Shown: positions 55,781-64,000 of the stretch, one piece after another
Position numbering within the stretch: the stretch's first letter is position 1
Layout of the letters: every line of letters starts with the position of its first letter
Source: Prevotella sp.
GTDB taxonomy: Bacteria > Bacteroidota > Bacteroidia > Bacteroidales > Muribaculaceae
Direction of reading: 5' to 3'
DNA length: 64,000 nt
Assembly: GCA_023662865.1 (NCBI GenBank)
Contig: JAMPIK010000006.1
Coordinates: forward strand, 22,719-86,718
Program-made: the position numbers and the translations under genes
Notes under the pieces: model-generated
Told to the model about the DNA's origin: nothing
Databases searched by the model: none
Seen by the model: the letters and a program-made list of their open reading frames with translations, nothing else

Positions 55781-57262
55781 TTAGTATGCACGTGCAAATA
55801 TCACACGGCGATGCGAAGGCTTGCCGGTAAGCATGTCAACGCCCTCTTCTTCAGGAGCATCGAGAGGTATGCATCGGATGGTCGCTTTTGTCTCATTCTT
55901 GATGCGTTCTTCTGTCTCGGGAGTGCCATCCCAATGGCACAATAGGAAACCGCCCTCTTCTATCTTCTGTTTGAATTCTTCGTAGGTGTCAACTATTATT
56001 GTCTTTTCCTCTCGATAATTCAAGGCTTTGCGGTAGATATTTTCTTGAATATCTTCAAGCAACTTGGCGATATGCTCTTCAATTCCGTCAAGAAGCAAAG
56101 TTTCTTTCTCCAAAGTGTCGCGGCGCATAAGTTCCACAGTGCCGTTGTCGAGATCGCGTGCTCCAATGGCAAGACGCACCGGCACACCCTTCAACTCATA
56201 GTCGGCAAACTTAAAGCCGGGGCGGCGGTTGTCGGCATCATCATATTTCACGCTGATACCCGACTTCTCAAGGTTTTCTACTATAAGTTGCACTCGCGCT
56301 GAGATTGCATTGCGCTGCTCTTCATTTTTATATATCGGCACGATAACCACCTGAATGGGCGCCAGATGAGGAGGCAGTACAAGGCCGTTATCGTCAGAGT
56401 GTGTCATAATCAGCGCACCCATAAGGCGAGTTGAAACACCCCAGGAGGAGGCCCACACATATTCCGGCTGATTCTCCTTATTCATAAAGGTGACATCAAA
56501 TGCCTTGGCAAAGTTCTGGCCGAGGAAATGACTCGTGCCGCTTTGGAGAGCCTTGCCGTCCTGCATCATTGCTTCAATGGTATATGTGTTGAGTGCACCG
56601 GCGAATCGCTCATTCGGGCTTTTTACACCGACAATAACGGGGACAGCCATGAAACGGCGAGCGAAATCGGCATACACATTAATCATCTGCACTGTGCGCG
56701 CTTCTGCCTCATCGGCGGTAGCGTGTGCGGTATGGCCTTCTTGCCAAAGGAATTCGCTGGTGCGCAGGAACATACGAGTACGCATCTCCCAACGCATCAC
56801 GTTGCACCATTGGTTGCAAACTATCGGAAGGTCGCGGTATGAATGGATCCAATTCTTATATGTTCCCCATATGATTGTCTCGGAGGTAGGACGAACAATC
56901 AGCTCCTCTTCAAGACGTGCTTCCGGGTCAACAATTACTCCGTTGCCCTCGGGGTCGTTCTTCAAACGATAGTGGGTAACAACAGCGCACTCTTTGGCAA
57001 AACCCTCAACGTGCTCTGCTTCTCTGCAAAGGAACGATTTGGGTATAAGCAACGGGAAATAAGCATTTTGCACATCGGTCTTTTTAAACATTTGATCCAG
57101 CGTCTGCTGCATCTTTTCCCAAATAGCGTAACCATACGGCTTAATCACCATACAGCCGCGCACTGCGCTCTGTTCCGCCAAATCAGCTTTGACAACAAGC
57201 TCATTATACCACTGCGAATAATTTTCGCTTCTCTTAGTCAGATTCTTAAGTTCCTTTGCCAT
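55781..57262 (-). CDS. proS: Proline--tRNA ligase, class II short (archaeal/eukaryote-like) type
   Basis: Charges tRNA-Pro. The ATG at 57262 gives [22 protein letters not shown] and 493 residues, the length of the type without the editing insertion. Class II motifs can be seen: [42 protein letters not shown] and the anticodon-binding domain with [10 protein letters not shown] longer frame to 57319 would run into untranslated sequence. It follows the helicase gene after 78 bases on the same strand. Confidence 0.96.
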   Translation of the reverse strand: MAKELKNLTKRSENYSQWYNELVVKADLAEQSAVRGCMVIKPYGYAIWEKMQQTLDQMFKKTDVQNAYFPLLIPKSFLCREAEHVEGFAKECAVVTHYRLKNDPEGNGVIVDPEARLEEELIVRPTSETIIWGTYKNWIHSYRDLPIVCNQWCNVMRWEMRTRMFLRTSEFLWQEGHTAHATADEAEARTVQMINVYADFARRFMAVPVIVGVKSPNERFAGALNTYTIEAMMQDGKALQSGTSHFLGQNFAKAFDVTFMNKENQPEYVWASSWGVSTRLMGALIMTHSDDNGLVLPPHLAPIQVVIVPIYKNEEQRNAISARVQLIVENLEKSGISVKYDDADNRRPGFKFADYELKGVPVRLAIGARDLDNGTVELMRRDTLEKETLLLDGIEEHIAKLLEDIQENIYRKALNYREEKTIIVDTYEEFKQKIEEGGFLLCHWDGTPETEERIKNETKATIRCIPLDAPEEEGVDMLTGKPSHRRVIFARAY

Positions 57263-57340
57263 TGCAAAATCATAGTTGTTTTCAAAGTGCAAAATTACAA
57301 AATCTTCCTGATTCCGCAAAAATGAATTTAAAATGTGTCA

Positions 57341-58678
57341 TCATAATAGATGCACCGGGCGTTTAACTCCCTTTATTTTATGAGATTTGGCCGTTCTTAC
57401 AATCTGCATTGCGACATCTTCCGGCAAACTGACAAGACTGTAATGGTCTGCAATATAGATAGTACCGACATCCTTACCCGGTATATTAAGGTCTTTTGTC
57501 AGCCATCCGAGTATATCACCCTTTGATAACTTTTCGCGCTTGCCGCCACTTATGGTCAGGGTTGCAAGCCCGGTTGCAAGATTAAGCTCATCAATAGGCT
57601 GCAATGTCAGTTCAAAGTCCGGCTTTATAAATTCCGGCAGCCTCTCCTCCGGACCGAGCATTACATACACCGAACCGAATGCATCTACACGCGCTGTGCG
57701 GCCATTACGATGAGTATAAGCTTCTTGGGTGAGCGGTAAATGATAATGTATCACATTGTGCACGGCTTCTATATCAAGTCCGCGAGCACCCAAATCCGTA
57801 CTGACCATAACATTACGCGCCCCGGAGCGAAATGACGCTACTGCCTTCTCTCGTTCTGTCTGATCCAACGCACCGTGGTAAAGTACAGCCGACACTCCTT
57901 TTCTTTTAAGATAAGAGTCTACTCGCTCAGCGCTCTCCCGATGATTGACGAAAACAATAGTTCGTCCTAATTTATCGGAAGACTGTGCGGCTATGTTGCG
58001 AAGCAATTCTAACAGGGAGTCAAGTTTGTCGGTTGCATCGCTTCTCACCAAATTCACCTTCATGCGTTTCTGTAATGCCTTATTGTCAGACAGAAAGTTA
58101 AGTGTGAGCGGATTATTCAGTTTGATGAAATTCGGCAACGAGTCAGCCGCGGTTGCAGATGTCAAGATTATGCGACTTAAGTTTTTAAGTTGTTTGAAGA
58201 TTTTAGACACCTCTTGCTCAAAGCCAAGCTCGAGAGTCTTGTCAAATTCATCGAGTACACAAATTCGCAAGGGCCAAAGGTCGATATTACCTCGCTTGGC
58301 ATGATCAAGGATTCGGCCCGGCGTGCCGACAAGCACGTCGGGGACTACTTTCAGTGAGTTGACTTCGTCTTCCACCTTATGACCGCCATACACTTCTACA
58401 CATCTCACTGATGGAGCAGTCTTCCTGAATATCCCGGCAATCTGGATTACAAGTTCTCGAGAGGGGGCAATTACCACAGTCTGTATGCGTCCTGTTGAAG
58501 GACGCAACAGTTTTAATACCGGCAAGACAAAAGCCAATGTCTTGCCGGAGCCGGTAGGCGAAAGCAAGACGATGTCGCGGCTTTGGGCCACGACATCGAG
58601 CATACGTCGCTGCATGAGGTTGAGGCTCGCAATGCCGAGAGCCTTCTCCACATACGGCAAAAATTCTTTTTCTTTCAT
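57341..58678 (-). CDS. DEAD-box-type RNA helicase with DbpA-like RNA-binding domain
   Basis: A 445-residue ATP-dependent helicase. Motif I is SPTGSGKT, motif II reads DEFD instead of DEAD (VLDEFDKTLE), motif III is TSATAAD (SAT), and motif VI is HRNGRTARVD. The C-terminal ~75 residues (TLTISGGKREKLSKGDILGWL through KIKGVKRPVHLL) are a DbpA-type RNA-binding domain, which in E. coli directs the protein to 23S rRNA. The ATG at 58678 (MKEKEFLPYVEKAL) is used; the 46 extra codons of the open frame overlap fabG. Confidence 0.9.
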   Translation of the reverse strand: MKEKEFLPYVEKALGIASLNLMQRRMLDVVAQSRDIVLLSPTGSGKTLAFVLPVLKLLRPSTGRIQTVVIAPSRELVIQIAGIFRKTAPSVRCVEVYGGHKVEDEVNSLKVVPDVLVGTPGRILDHAKRGNIDLWPLRICVLDEFDKTLELGFEQEVSKIFKQLKNLSRIILTSATAADSLPNFIKLNNPLTLNFLSDNKALQKRMKVNLVRSDATDKLDSLLELLRNIAAQSSDKLGRTIVFVNHRESAERVDSYLKRKGVSAVLYHGALDQTEREKAVASFRSGARNVMVSTDLGARGLDIEAVHNVIHYHLPLTQEAYTHRNGRTARVDAFGSVYVMLGPEERLPEFIKPDFELTLQPIDELNLATGLATLTISGGKREKLSKGDILGWLTKDLNIPGKDVGTIYIADHYSLVSLPEDVAMQIVRTAKSHKIKGVKRPVHLL

Positions 58679-58680
58679 GA

Positions 58681-59427
58681 TTACATATTCATGCCGCCGT
58701 CTACTTGTATCACTTGTCCGGTGACATATGAGCTGAGATCTGAAGCAAGGAACACGGCTACATTGGCAATATCCTCTACCTGACCGCCGCGGCGCAACGG
58801 AATTTTCTGACACCATTCTTTGCGAGTAGCCTCCGGTAGAGCAGCCGTCATTGCTGTCTCTATAAAGCCCGGGGCAATTGCATTGGCGCGAATAGCGCGG
58901 CTGCCTACTTCCTGAGCAATGCTCTTTGCCAAAGCGATAAGTCCGGCCTTGGAGGCTGCATAATTGGCCTGTCCGGCATTTCCGTGTACACCAACCACTG
59001 AGGCCATATTGATGATTGAGCCTCCGCGCTGACGCATCATGATGGGAAGCACTGCGTGAATGAAGTTGAAAGCAGACTTTAGGTTAACGGCTATCACGGC
59101 ATCCCACTGAGCCTCGCTCATGCGAAGCATAAGTCCGTCTTTGGTTATTCCGGCATTGTTGACGAGAATATCTATTGAACCGAAATCTTCATGTACTTTC
59201 TTTACTACTTCCTCTGTCTCTGCAAAATTCGCTGCATTGGAGGCATAACCTTTCACCTTCACGCCGAAAGCTGCAATTTCTTCTTCGGTCGCTTTGCCGT
59301 TTTCGTCTATTACGAGGTCAGTAAATGCTATGTTGGCACCCTCGGCTGCGAAACGCAGTGCAAGAGCTTTACCGATACCGCGTGCGGCACCGGTGATTAA
59401 CGCTGTCTTTCCTTCAAGAAGTTTCAT
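58681..59427 (-). CDS. fabG: 3-oxoacyl-ACP reductase FabG-type
   Basis: A 248-residue short-chain dehydrogenase that reduces 3-oxoacyl-ACP in fatty-acid synthesis. NADP-binding GAARGIGKAL, NNAGITKDG, the catalytic Ser in INMASVVG and YxxxK in YAASKAG are present, as is the C-terminal GQVIQVDGGMNM. It is 21 bases behind a KAS III-like gene and directly in front of the helicase gene (2-base gap). FabG is favoured by the ITKDGLMLRM block, but it may serve a specialised pathway with its neighbour. Confidence 0.92.
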   Translation of the reverse strand: MKLLEGKTALITGAARGIGKALALRFAAEGANIAFTDLVIDENGKATEEEIAAFGVKVKGYASNAANFAETEEVVKKVHEDFGSIDILVNNAGITKDGLMLRMSEAQWDAVIAVNLKSAFNFIHAVLPIMMRQRGGSIINMASVVGVHGNAGQANYAASKAGLIALAKSIAQEVGSRAIRANAIAPGFIETAMTAALPEATRKEWCQKIPLRRGGQVEDIANVAVFLASDLSSYVTGQVIQVDGGMNM

Positions 59428-59448
59428 ATATTTTGTTTTATTGATTAT

Positions 59449-60396
59449 TTAAGGCTTTTCAACTATGAATGTGCCGCAACTGTAGCCGCCGCCGAATACG
59501 GTCAGGGCTACCTTGACTCCCGATTCAATTTCTTCCCTATGCTGGCTGAGCACAAGAGGTGCTGAAGCGGAACCGGTGTTTCCGAATTCCTCAATGTTGT
59601 TTATGAAATCGGTCAGTGGCTTGTCAAGCTGGTGAGCAACCTGAGCTACAATGCGCTTATTGGCCTGATGTGTTATAATTTTAGATATATCCGACATCTG
59701 CATACCTCCCTGTTCCAACGCCTTGTTAAGGGCGTATATCATATATCGGCAGGCATGTATAAACACATCGCGACCATCGGGCATTGTGATGCCGTCTTCC
59801 TTCGGACGAAGTTTCACTCCCTCGGGGCCCTTGCCTATATTGCCGAGCCCTTCGGTAAAGACTGTCTTCACTTCCCAATCAGTGGGAGCGATGCGCTCTT
59901 TCGACACGAAATATGCCACTGCGGCATCACCCCATAAATGGCCGTCTTTGGGCGAAGACTCGTTGGAGTAATATGTATTGTGTTCGCTGCAAATAAGCAA
60001 AGCTTTTGTAGCTTTTCCGGCAGCGAAATATGTCTCGATTACTTCAAGACCGTTGATAAAAGATGAACATGCAGAAGTTACATACACCACTTTGGCGTGG
60101 TCAATATCATATTCTCTTTGGAGGACATGTCCCACAGTTGCCACGGTATCGTACGCCGCATAAGCCGCCCCTACTATCAAATCCACATCTTTTACTGAAT
60201 ATGGCAAACGCTTCATGGCATCTTCCACGGCATCAAGTGCCATGGTATACTGGTTTTCTCCCTCCGCACACTTACTGCGCGTATGAATTCCGGTACGCTG
60301 GACTATCCAATCAGAGGTAAGACCATTTACGTTCAAAAAATGGTCATTGTCCACTCGCAGAGAAGGTACATAATGACCCATGGCGTTGATATACAT
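59449..60396 (-). CDS. 3-oxoacyl-ACP synthase III (KAS III)-family protein
   Basis: A 315-residue thiolase-fold condensing enzyme. The triad is present: Cys in VTSACSSFINGLE, His in THQANKRI and Asn in EEFGNTGSASAPL. FabH proper normally has a GAACAGF-type nucleophile region; the SACSSF here shows that it belongs to another branch. It could start a specialised acyl chain or be the housekeeping FabH. The fabG and TetR neighbours favour a small fatty-acyl module. It lies 67 bases behind the TetR gene. Confidence 0.83.
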   Translation of the reverse strand: MYINAMGHYVPSLRVDNDHFLNVNGLTSDWIVQRTGIHTRSKCAEGENQYTMALDAVEDAMKRLPYSVKDVDLIVGAAYAAYDTVATVGHVLQREYDIDHAKVVYVTSACSSFINGLEVIETYFAAGKATKALLICSEHNTYYSNESSPKDGHLWGDAAVAYFVSKERIAPTDWEVKTVFTEGLGNIGKGPEGVKLRPKEDGITMPDGRDVFIHACRYMIYALNKALEQGGMQMSDISKIITHQANKRIVAQVAHQLDKPLTDFINNIEEFGNTGSASAPLVLSQHREEIESGVKVALTVFGGGYSCGTFIVEKP

Positions 60397-60463
60397 ATTC
60401 TTATCTTAATTAGCGGTTCTTTATTTTAATTTTAGGAGAGAGCAAGAGAAATGAATAAGGGCA

Positions 60464-61078
60464 TTAATGCGTTTCTATGGGAATGTCACAGGGCAAACGC
60501 TTTCGTATACCATTGAGTATCATACTCGTAAGCGATTGCATTACGGTGTTTTGATCAAGACCGTGCTCTGCAAGATTGTCGCGAATAAACGGCACATCAA
60601 GCCCATGAATACAATGCACAATCACAGTAGCCGTATGTTCGGGGTTGGCTTCGGCAAACTGTCCCGACTCAATACCCTGACGCACTATGCGGCTAAGTAT
60701 CTCTATTTCAGCTTCGGAGATTGTCTTTCGAGCTCGATCTACTTTGCGTACATCGCGAAAGAAACCGGCTTTCAGCGAACCGTTGCGGCTCACAATCTCG
60801 CGCATAGTCTCAAAACGACACACCATGTATTGCTCAATCTTCGCTGCCGGAGAAATATCCTTGTGTTCTATTTCTGTAAGACGGTTCAACAGAGTTTCCG
60901 TCTCTTGTTCTACCACTGCATTGAATATGTCGCGCTTATTCTTAAAATAGGTGTAAATGGTACGCCGCCCCTTATCTGATGCTGAGGCTATATCATTCAT
61001 AGTCGTGTTCTCAATACCCTTGCGAGCAAAGAGTTGACGTGCTACTTCTATGAGTCGGTCTCGGGTTTTTAGTACCAT
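60464..61078 (-). CDS. TetR/AcrR-family transcriptional regulator
   Basis: A 204-residue repressor with an N-terminal helix-turn-helix of TetR type: RLIEVARQLFARKGIENTTMNDIASASDKGRRTIYTYFKNKRDIF. The C-terminal ligand domain is helical and has no recognised motif. It heads the same-strand string KAS III-fabG, so fatty-acyl control is likely (inference). A minus-strand -7 box TAATTTTG (61142-61135) with a weak -33 lies about 57 bases upstream, and a CAATTC-A-GAATTG inverted repeat at about 61100-61112 could be its operator. Confidence 0.9.
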   Translation of the reverse strand: MVLKTRDRLIEVARQLFARKGIENTTMNDIASASDKGRRTIYTYFKNKRDIFNAVVEQETETLLNRLTEIEHKDISPAAKIEQYMVCRFETMREIVSRNGSLKAGFFRDVRKVDRARKTISEAEIEILSRIVRQGIESGQFAEANPEHTATVIVHCIHGLDVPFIRDNLAEHGLDQNTVMQSLTSMILNGIRKRLPCDIPIETH

Positions 61079-61455
61079 ACATTATATATTAAGCAAATTC
61101 AATTCAGAATTGCACACAAATCATAATTTTGAGCAAAATTAGTTAAAACTTTTGATGTGCGCAACTCTTACGTGATTTTTTTGCACAAAACAGCAAAAAA
61201 AGTGCATTAATACTCCTTATTAGACCAATTTCTAATTTAAGCCACTTCGCCATGGGTATAGAGATGTTAAATGAACCAAAGAACCGAAATTTGAATTATG
61301 CAGAAAGAATCATCTAAATATCAAATTACTGTCACTCAATCACTTATAACAATCTATTCGCGGATTTATAAAATTTCTTTGTAAATAATTTGGTTATTCC
61401 AACTTTTCGCCGTAACTTTGCACTCGCAAATCGGAGCTAACCCGATTGCTTACAT
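61079..61455 (+). other. A/T-rich gap between the TetR gene and initiator tRNA
   Basis: This 377-base gap contains the TetR promoter at its left side, the tRNA promoter at its right side, and otherwise A/T-rich sequence in which I see no gene and no strong hairpin. Confidence 0.6.
61389..61420 (+). promoter_or_regulatory. Promoter of initiator tRNA-Met
   Basis: TTTG (61389-61392) and TAACTTTG (61413-61420) are 20 bases apart. The GTAACTTTGCACTCGCAAA run is shared exactly with the promoter of the other tRNA-Met at 27.2 kb. Confidence 0.75.
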
Positions 61456-61527
<72 letters not shown>

Positions 61528-61534
61528 CTAATTC

Positions 61535-61566
61535 AGGCTTCGGTACTTACCGAAGCCTTTTCTATT
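61535..61566 (+). terminator. Terminator after initiator tRNA
   Basis: AGGCTTCGG (61535-61543) pairs with CCGAAGCCT (61550-61558) around a 6-base loop and is followed by TTTTCTATT, only 8 bases after the tRNA. Confidence 0.85.
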
Positions 61567-61682
61567 ATGACTCCCATTTACGAGTATCTGCGTTATCATT
61601 CCTAACGGACTAACTCTCAACTAAATATACTGACATCTAAATCATTAGACTAAAATCCACCTTACTTTTGCGTCCTTTTCGG

Positions 61683-61740
61683 TTGTCTGATTGTTGTCCG
61701 ACGCTAAACCTACAGCTGATTATTGTCGTTTTATTGTCGG
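61683..61740. repeat. Four TTGTC sites in helically phased pairs upstream of the integrase
   Basis: TTGTC occurs at 61683, 61694, 61723 and 61734. Spacing within each pair is 11 bases, and the pairs are 40 bases apart (first to third). The longer match CTGATTgTTGTC/CTGATTaTTGTC spans the second and third. Such arrays can be integrase arm-type sites or binding sites of an excisionase-like regulator. Confidence 0.45.
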
Positions 61741-61744
61741 AAGA

Positions 61745-62080
61745 ATGAACATCAGAATTGTAATACTACCATTAAAAGTGCTGGCCGACGGCTCGCATAA
61801 ATTTAGGATTGCTATCAGCCATAATTCACAAACGCGATACATCCCCACTCGGTTTACTGTGCCAAGTCCGAAGAACCTCAAAAACGGAAACGTGGTCGGA
61901 GTGCCAAATGCTCAATACATCAATCTACAACTCCGCACCAAAATGAATGACTTCTATAAGGCTTGCGATGAGTTGGAGGATATTGATTACTACACTTGCG
62001 CCCAACTGGTGAATATGCTCACCAAGCGTTCAGAGCAAAAAAACGAACTAAAGGTAAAGGTATCGGCGATGGCGCATTGA
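61745..62080 (+). pseudogene. Truncated tyrosine-recombinase (integrase) N-terminal part, interrupted by IS66
   Basis: About 100 residues match the arm-DNA-binding domain of Bacteroidales site-specific integrases (MNIRIVILPLKVLADGSHKFRI, then ISHNSQTRYIPTRFTVPSPKNLKNGNVVG). The frame then continues a few codons into the IS66 left end and stops, without the SAM-like and catalytic domains. The ATG at 61745 is chosen; the frame opens with TTG at 61691. The gene reads away from tRNA-fMet, the usual layout of an element integrated in a tRNA. The remaining part should lie beyond the right end of the IS66. Confidence 0.85.
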
Positions 62081-62122
62081 CAGGGATTGCGGATTGATGT
62101 AATTTTGCAGTCAAAAAGGCAA

Positions 62123-62542
62123 ATGGCAACAAACACACATCACCACGAGCGCGACTACAGAGGATTCTGCAAGGCGCTTAAAGAAAACCCCTCCATCACA
62201 TTCAGGCAATATTGCGACGATATCGGAGCCAACGCCACGGCACTGTACCGGTGGATGCAGCGTCGCCACATATCGTTGAAGATATTATACAAGGGAGCCG
62301 GACGCAGTTTCTCATCCTCGGAGGAGTCCGACATAGTTCCCTTGCAAGAGGTAGCCAATGGGTCGGCAGGTGGTTTTCTCCCCATATCGGTGGACATGTC
62401 CGGCAGAGCCGCAGCCACGGAGATATTGCGCGGCATCAGCATGACGTTGCCGTCGGGAGTGCACATCTCGATTGACAAGTGTCCTTGCAGGAGTTTCATG
62501 TCGATACTCGGAGGCCCCGTGATGGGGAAGGCAGATGTTTGA
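62123..62542 (+). CDS. tnpA: IS66 accessory protein TnpA (OrfA)
   Basis: A 139-residue protein starting MATNTHHHERDYRGF, with a helix-turn-helix (ITFRQYCDDIGANATALYRWMQRRHIS) near its N-terminus, as in IS66 OrfA proteins, and the C-terminal IRGISMTLPSGVHISI-like region typical of Bacteroidales members. A TAATTTTG -7 box (62100-62107) lies 15 bases upstream. The start at 62123 is preferred to the in-frame ATG at 62087, which precedes the promoter. Confidence 0.85.
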   Translation: MATNTHHHERDYRGFCKALKENPSITFRQYCDDIGANATALYRWMQRRHISLKILYKGAGRSFSSSEESDIVPLQEVANGSAGGFLPISVDMSGRAAATEILRGISMTLPSGVHISIDKCPCRSFMSILGGPVMGKADV

Positions 62543-62887
62543 GCTCACCGAGAAAATGCGCTTCTGGGTAAGCGCCGAGACACCATGTCGATGAGATACG
62601 GGATAAGGGGTCTGGTCAACAAGGTGATGTCGTGGACGGACATGTCGCCGATGTCGGGCGACTGCTTCATGTTTTTCTCGCGTGACCTCAGGCAGCTAAA
62701 GCTTCTGCGCTGGGACGGCGACGGTTTTCTGCTGTATCAGAAACGTCTTGTGAAAGGCCGTTTCCGCATGCCCTCCTATGACGCCTCTGAGGGCTGCTGC
62801 GCCATGTCGTGGGACGATTTGTTTTTGTTGATGAGGGGACTCTCGGCTGTGTCGCTCAAGCGTGAAAAACGCTATGGCAGAGACTAA
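62535..62887 (+). pseudogene. tnpB: IS66 TnpB (OrfB), frameshifted
   Basis: TnpB similarity begins at ATG 62535 (MFELTEKMRFWVSAETP) but that frame stops at 62592-62594. The rest, MSMRYGIRGLVNKV through GDCFMFFSRDLRQLKLLRWDGDGFLLYQKRL, is in a different frame from 62585 to 62887. Joined together they would give the normal ~116-residue TnpB. So a one-base change near 62583-62594, a programmed shift, or a sequencing error separates them. Confidence 0.75.
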
Positions 62888-62971
62888 TTCATCGGTTTAA
62901 TATTTTGGCAATCAGCAAAATAAGTGTATTGAAAATTTGCAGACCTCGCTGTTTCTTACTAAATTTGCACC

Positions 62972-64000
62972 ATGAAAGAGCGAGACATAATACAAATTCA
63001 GGCCAGGGAGATTGCACGGCTGACAAAGTCTTATGAAGAACTTGAAAAGAAGTTTGACAAGGCCTTGGCAAAAATTGACTCCCTGCTTGAAACCATAGCC
63101 TCGCTTGAAAGCGCACTTCTAGCAAAGGGCAAGTCCCTGGAAAAAGAGAAGAACATCAACAAAGGGCTGCGGAAAACCACACGCAATGAATCCGAGAGGC
63201 AGAAACCCAAGGCGCCGCAGAAAACAGAGGAGGAAATAAAGGCCGAAAAGGGGCGCCGCAAGGCCGAGCGCAAGGCCAAGGGCAACTACGGGGCCAAACG
63301 CAACTCACACTACGAATGTGAGGAAAACGTCATACATGTCTATCCCGACACGGAGGGTGTGGAGGCCGAACGCATCCGCGATATTGGGGTGGAGACCGCC
63401 AGCCGTTACCGATGCGAGCCGATGCGCATAATCAAGGATGTCTATATCCTGCACACGCAGAGTGTCGACGGAGAGGTGCGGGTGCCCCCGACTCCGCCGT
63501 CGGCCTTTTACAAGTCCAACTACGACGCATCGTTTGTGGCCATGCTGCTGGAGCTGCACCACTGCCATCAGATGCCCGTGGAGCGCATTGTCAAATATGT
63601 TGCCTCCAACGGCTTCGAGCTGTCCAAGCCGACTGCCCACCACCTTATAAGGAAATCGGCGGAGCTGATGGAGAACCTCCACACGGCGATGCGACAGTCC
63701 ATAAAGGAAGACAACTACATGGGATGCGACGAGACCTACAGCCTTGTGAAGCTCGACATGCCCAATCCCAAGGGAAAGGGGAAATATGTAAGGAAAGGCT
63801 ATATGTGGGTAGCCGTAGGGCATAACACGGGACTTGTCTACTTCTTCTATGACGACGGCTCCCGCAAGGAATCAGTCTTCGTCGAGTTCATAAAGGGATA
63901 TTTGGGAATCATACAGTCCGACGGACTTAAGATCTACCGCAAGACCGGCGACGACCCCGACAACGGCATAACACGCATAGCCTGCATACAGCACATCAAG
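62972..64000 (+). CDS. tnpC: IS66 transposase TnpC (3' end outside window)
   Basis: At least 343 residues, open to the end of the window. Residues ~1-75 form a coiled coil (KERDIIQIQAREIARLTKSYEELEKK), followed by a Lys-rich linker and the IS66 transposase core. The first catalytic Asp is in GCDETYSLV and the next in QSDGLKIY; the Glu would be beyond the window. An IS66 zinc-finger-like HYECEENVIH stretch has lost the usual CxxC. The start is ATG at 62972. Confidence 0.93.
   Translation, partial: MKERDIIQIQAREIARLTKSYEELEKKFDKALAKIDSLLETIASLESALLAKGKSLEKEKNINKGLRKTTRNESERQKPKAPQKTEEEIKAEKGRRKAERKAKGNYGAKRNSHYECEENVIHVYPDTEGVEAERIRDIGVETASRYRCEPMRIIKDVYILHTQSVDGEVRVPPTPPSAFYKSNYDASFVAMLLELHHCHQMPVERIVKYVASNGFELSKPTAHHLIRKSAELMENLHTAMRQSIKEDNYMGCDETYSLVKLDMPNPKGKGKYVRKGYMWVAVGHNTGLVYFFYDDGSRKESVFVEFIKGYLGIIQSDGLKIYRKTGDDPDNGITRIACIQHIK

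Larger units (their letters stand above)
62054..64000 (+). mobile_element. IS66-family insertion sequence, left part (continues past window end)
   Basis: Contains tnpA, a broken tnpB and tnpC in the standard order. The left end is estimated near GTAAAGG at 62054, where the integrase reading frame loses family similarity; IS66 ends normally start with GTAA. The right end and the 8-bp target duplication lie outside the window, so the exact border is uncertain. Confidence 0.85.

Overview
This 64 kb window is a chromosomal stretch from a member of the Bacteroidales. The supporting evidence is: promoters of the TTTG-N19/20-TAnnTTTG type, a DUF4295 gene behind rpmB and rpmG, a 552-residue pyrophosphate-dependent phosphofructokinase, SusC-type carboxypeptidase-regulatory and DUF5686 domains, few Shine-Dalgarno sequences, and an IS66 element of Bacteroidales type. 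A Muribaculaceae-like gut commensal is a reasonable guess, but nothing here fixes the genus.

Layout. 1-3.1 kb: end of a histidine utilisation operon (hutI, hutH, a nitroreductase-family gene). 3.2-10.8 kb: enolase, an outer-membrane barrel, a BASS transporter, a large DUF5686 outer-membrane protein, a CYTH phosphatase and kbl. 10.9-13.7 kb: the rpmB-rpmG-DUF4295 operon, then a PadR/PspC pair behind an operator-like inverted repeat. 13.8-16.7 kb: a FadL-type porin and a Trp/Gly-rich secreted protein. 16.9-19.1 kb: a four-gene operon of thioredoxin, a C39-like/VKOR membrane oxidase, a 54-residue peptide and trmN6. 19.2-27.3 kb: pfp, a DMT transporter, aroE, serA/serC, kdsB, a flippase-like protein and tRNA-Met. 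28.2-36.7 kb: one operon citD-citE-citF-citX-citCG-acn-icd. 36.9-39.5 kb: an MBOAT/SGNH O-acylation pair split by a MITE. 39.6-47.5 kb: metK behind a SAM-II-type riboswitch, HdeD, ComEC, NlpC/P60, a cation antiporter and an M13 peptidase. 47.5-61.1 kb: menF-like, rimO, ftsY, miaA, an unknown membrane protein, a DPP-IV-like peptidase, proS, a helicase and a fabG/KAS III/TetR cluster. 61.4-64 kb: initiator tRNA followed by a truncated integrase interrupted by IS66, which marks the edge of an integrated element.

How the genes work together. The clearest metabolic unit is citrate lyase with its maturation enzymes, co-transcribed with aconitase and isocitrate dehydrogenase but with no citrate synthase and no citrate transporter. 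It could split citrate made from 2-oxoglutarate, or feed citrate into both acetate/oxaloacetate and 2-oxoglutarate. The best structural finding is the MITE: its 3-bp target duplication is the stop codon of the MBOAT gene, and removing it restores a TAATG stop/start overlap with the SGNH gene. A near-identical fragment of the same terminal repeat sits directly after the enolase stop codon. The most system-like uncharacterised group is the thioredoxin/VKOR/peptide operon at 17.6-19.1 kb.

Limits. All calls come from reading the sequence and recalling protein families; no database search or folding program was run. Both ends of the window cut through genes (hutI at the left, IS66 tnpC at the right).
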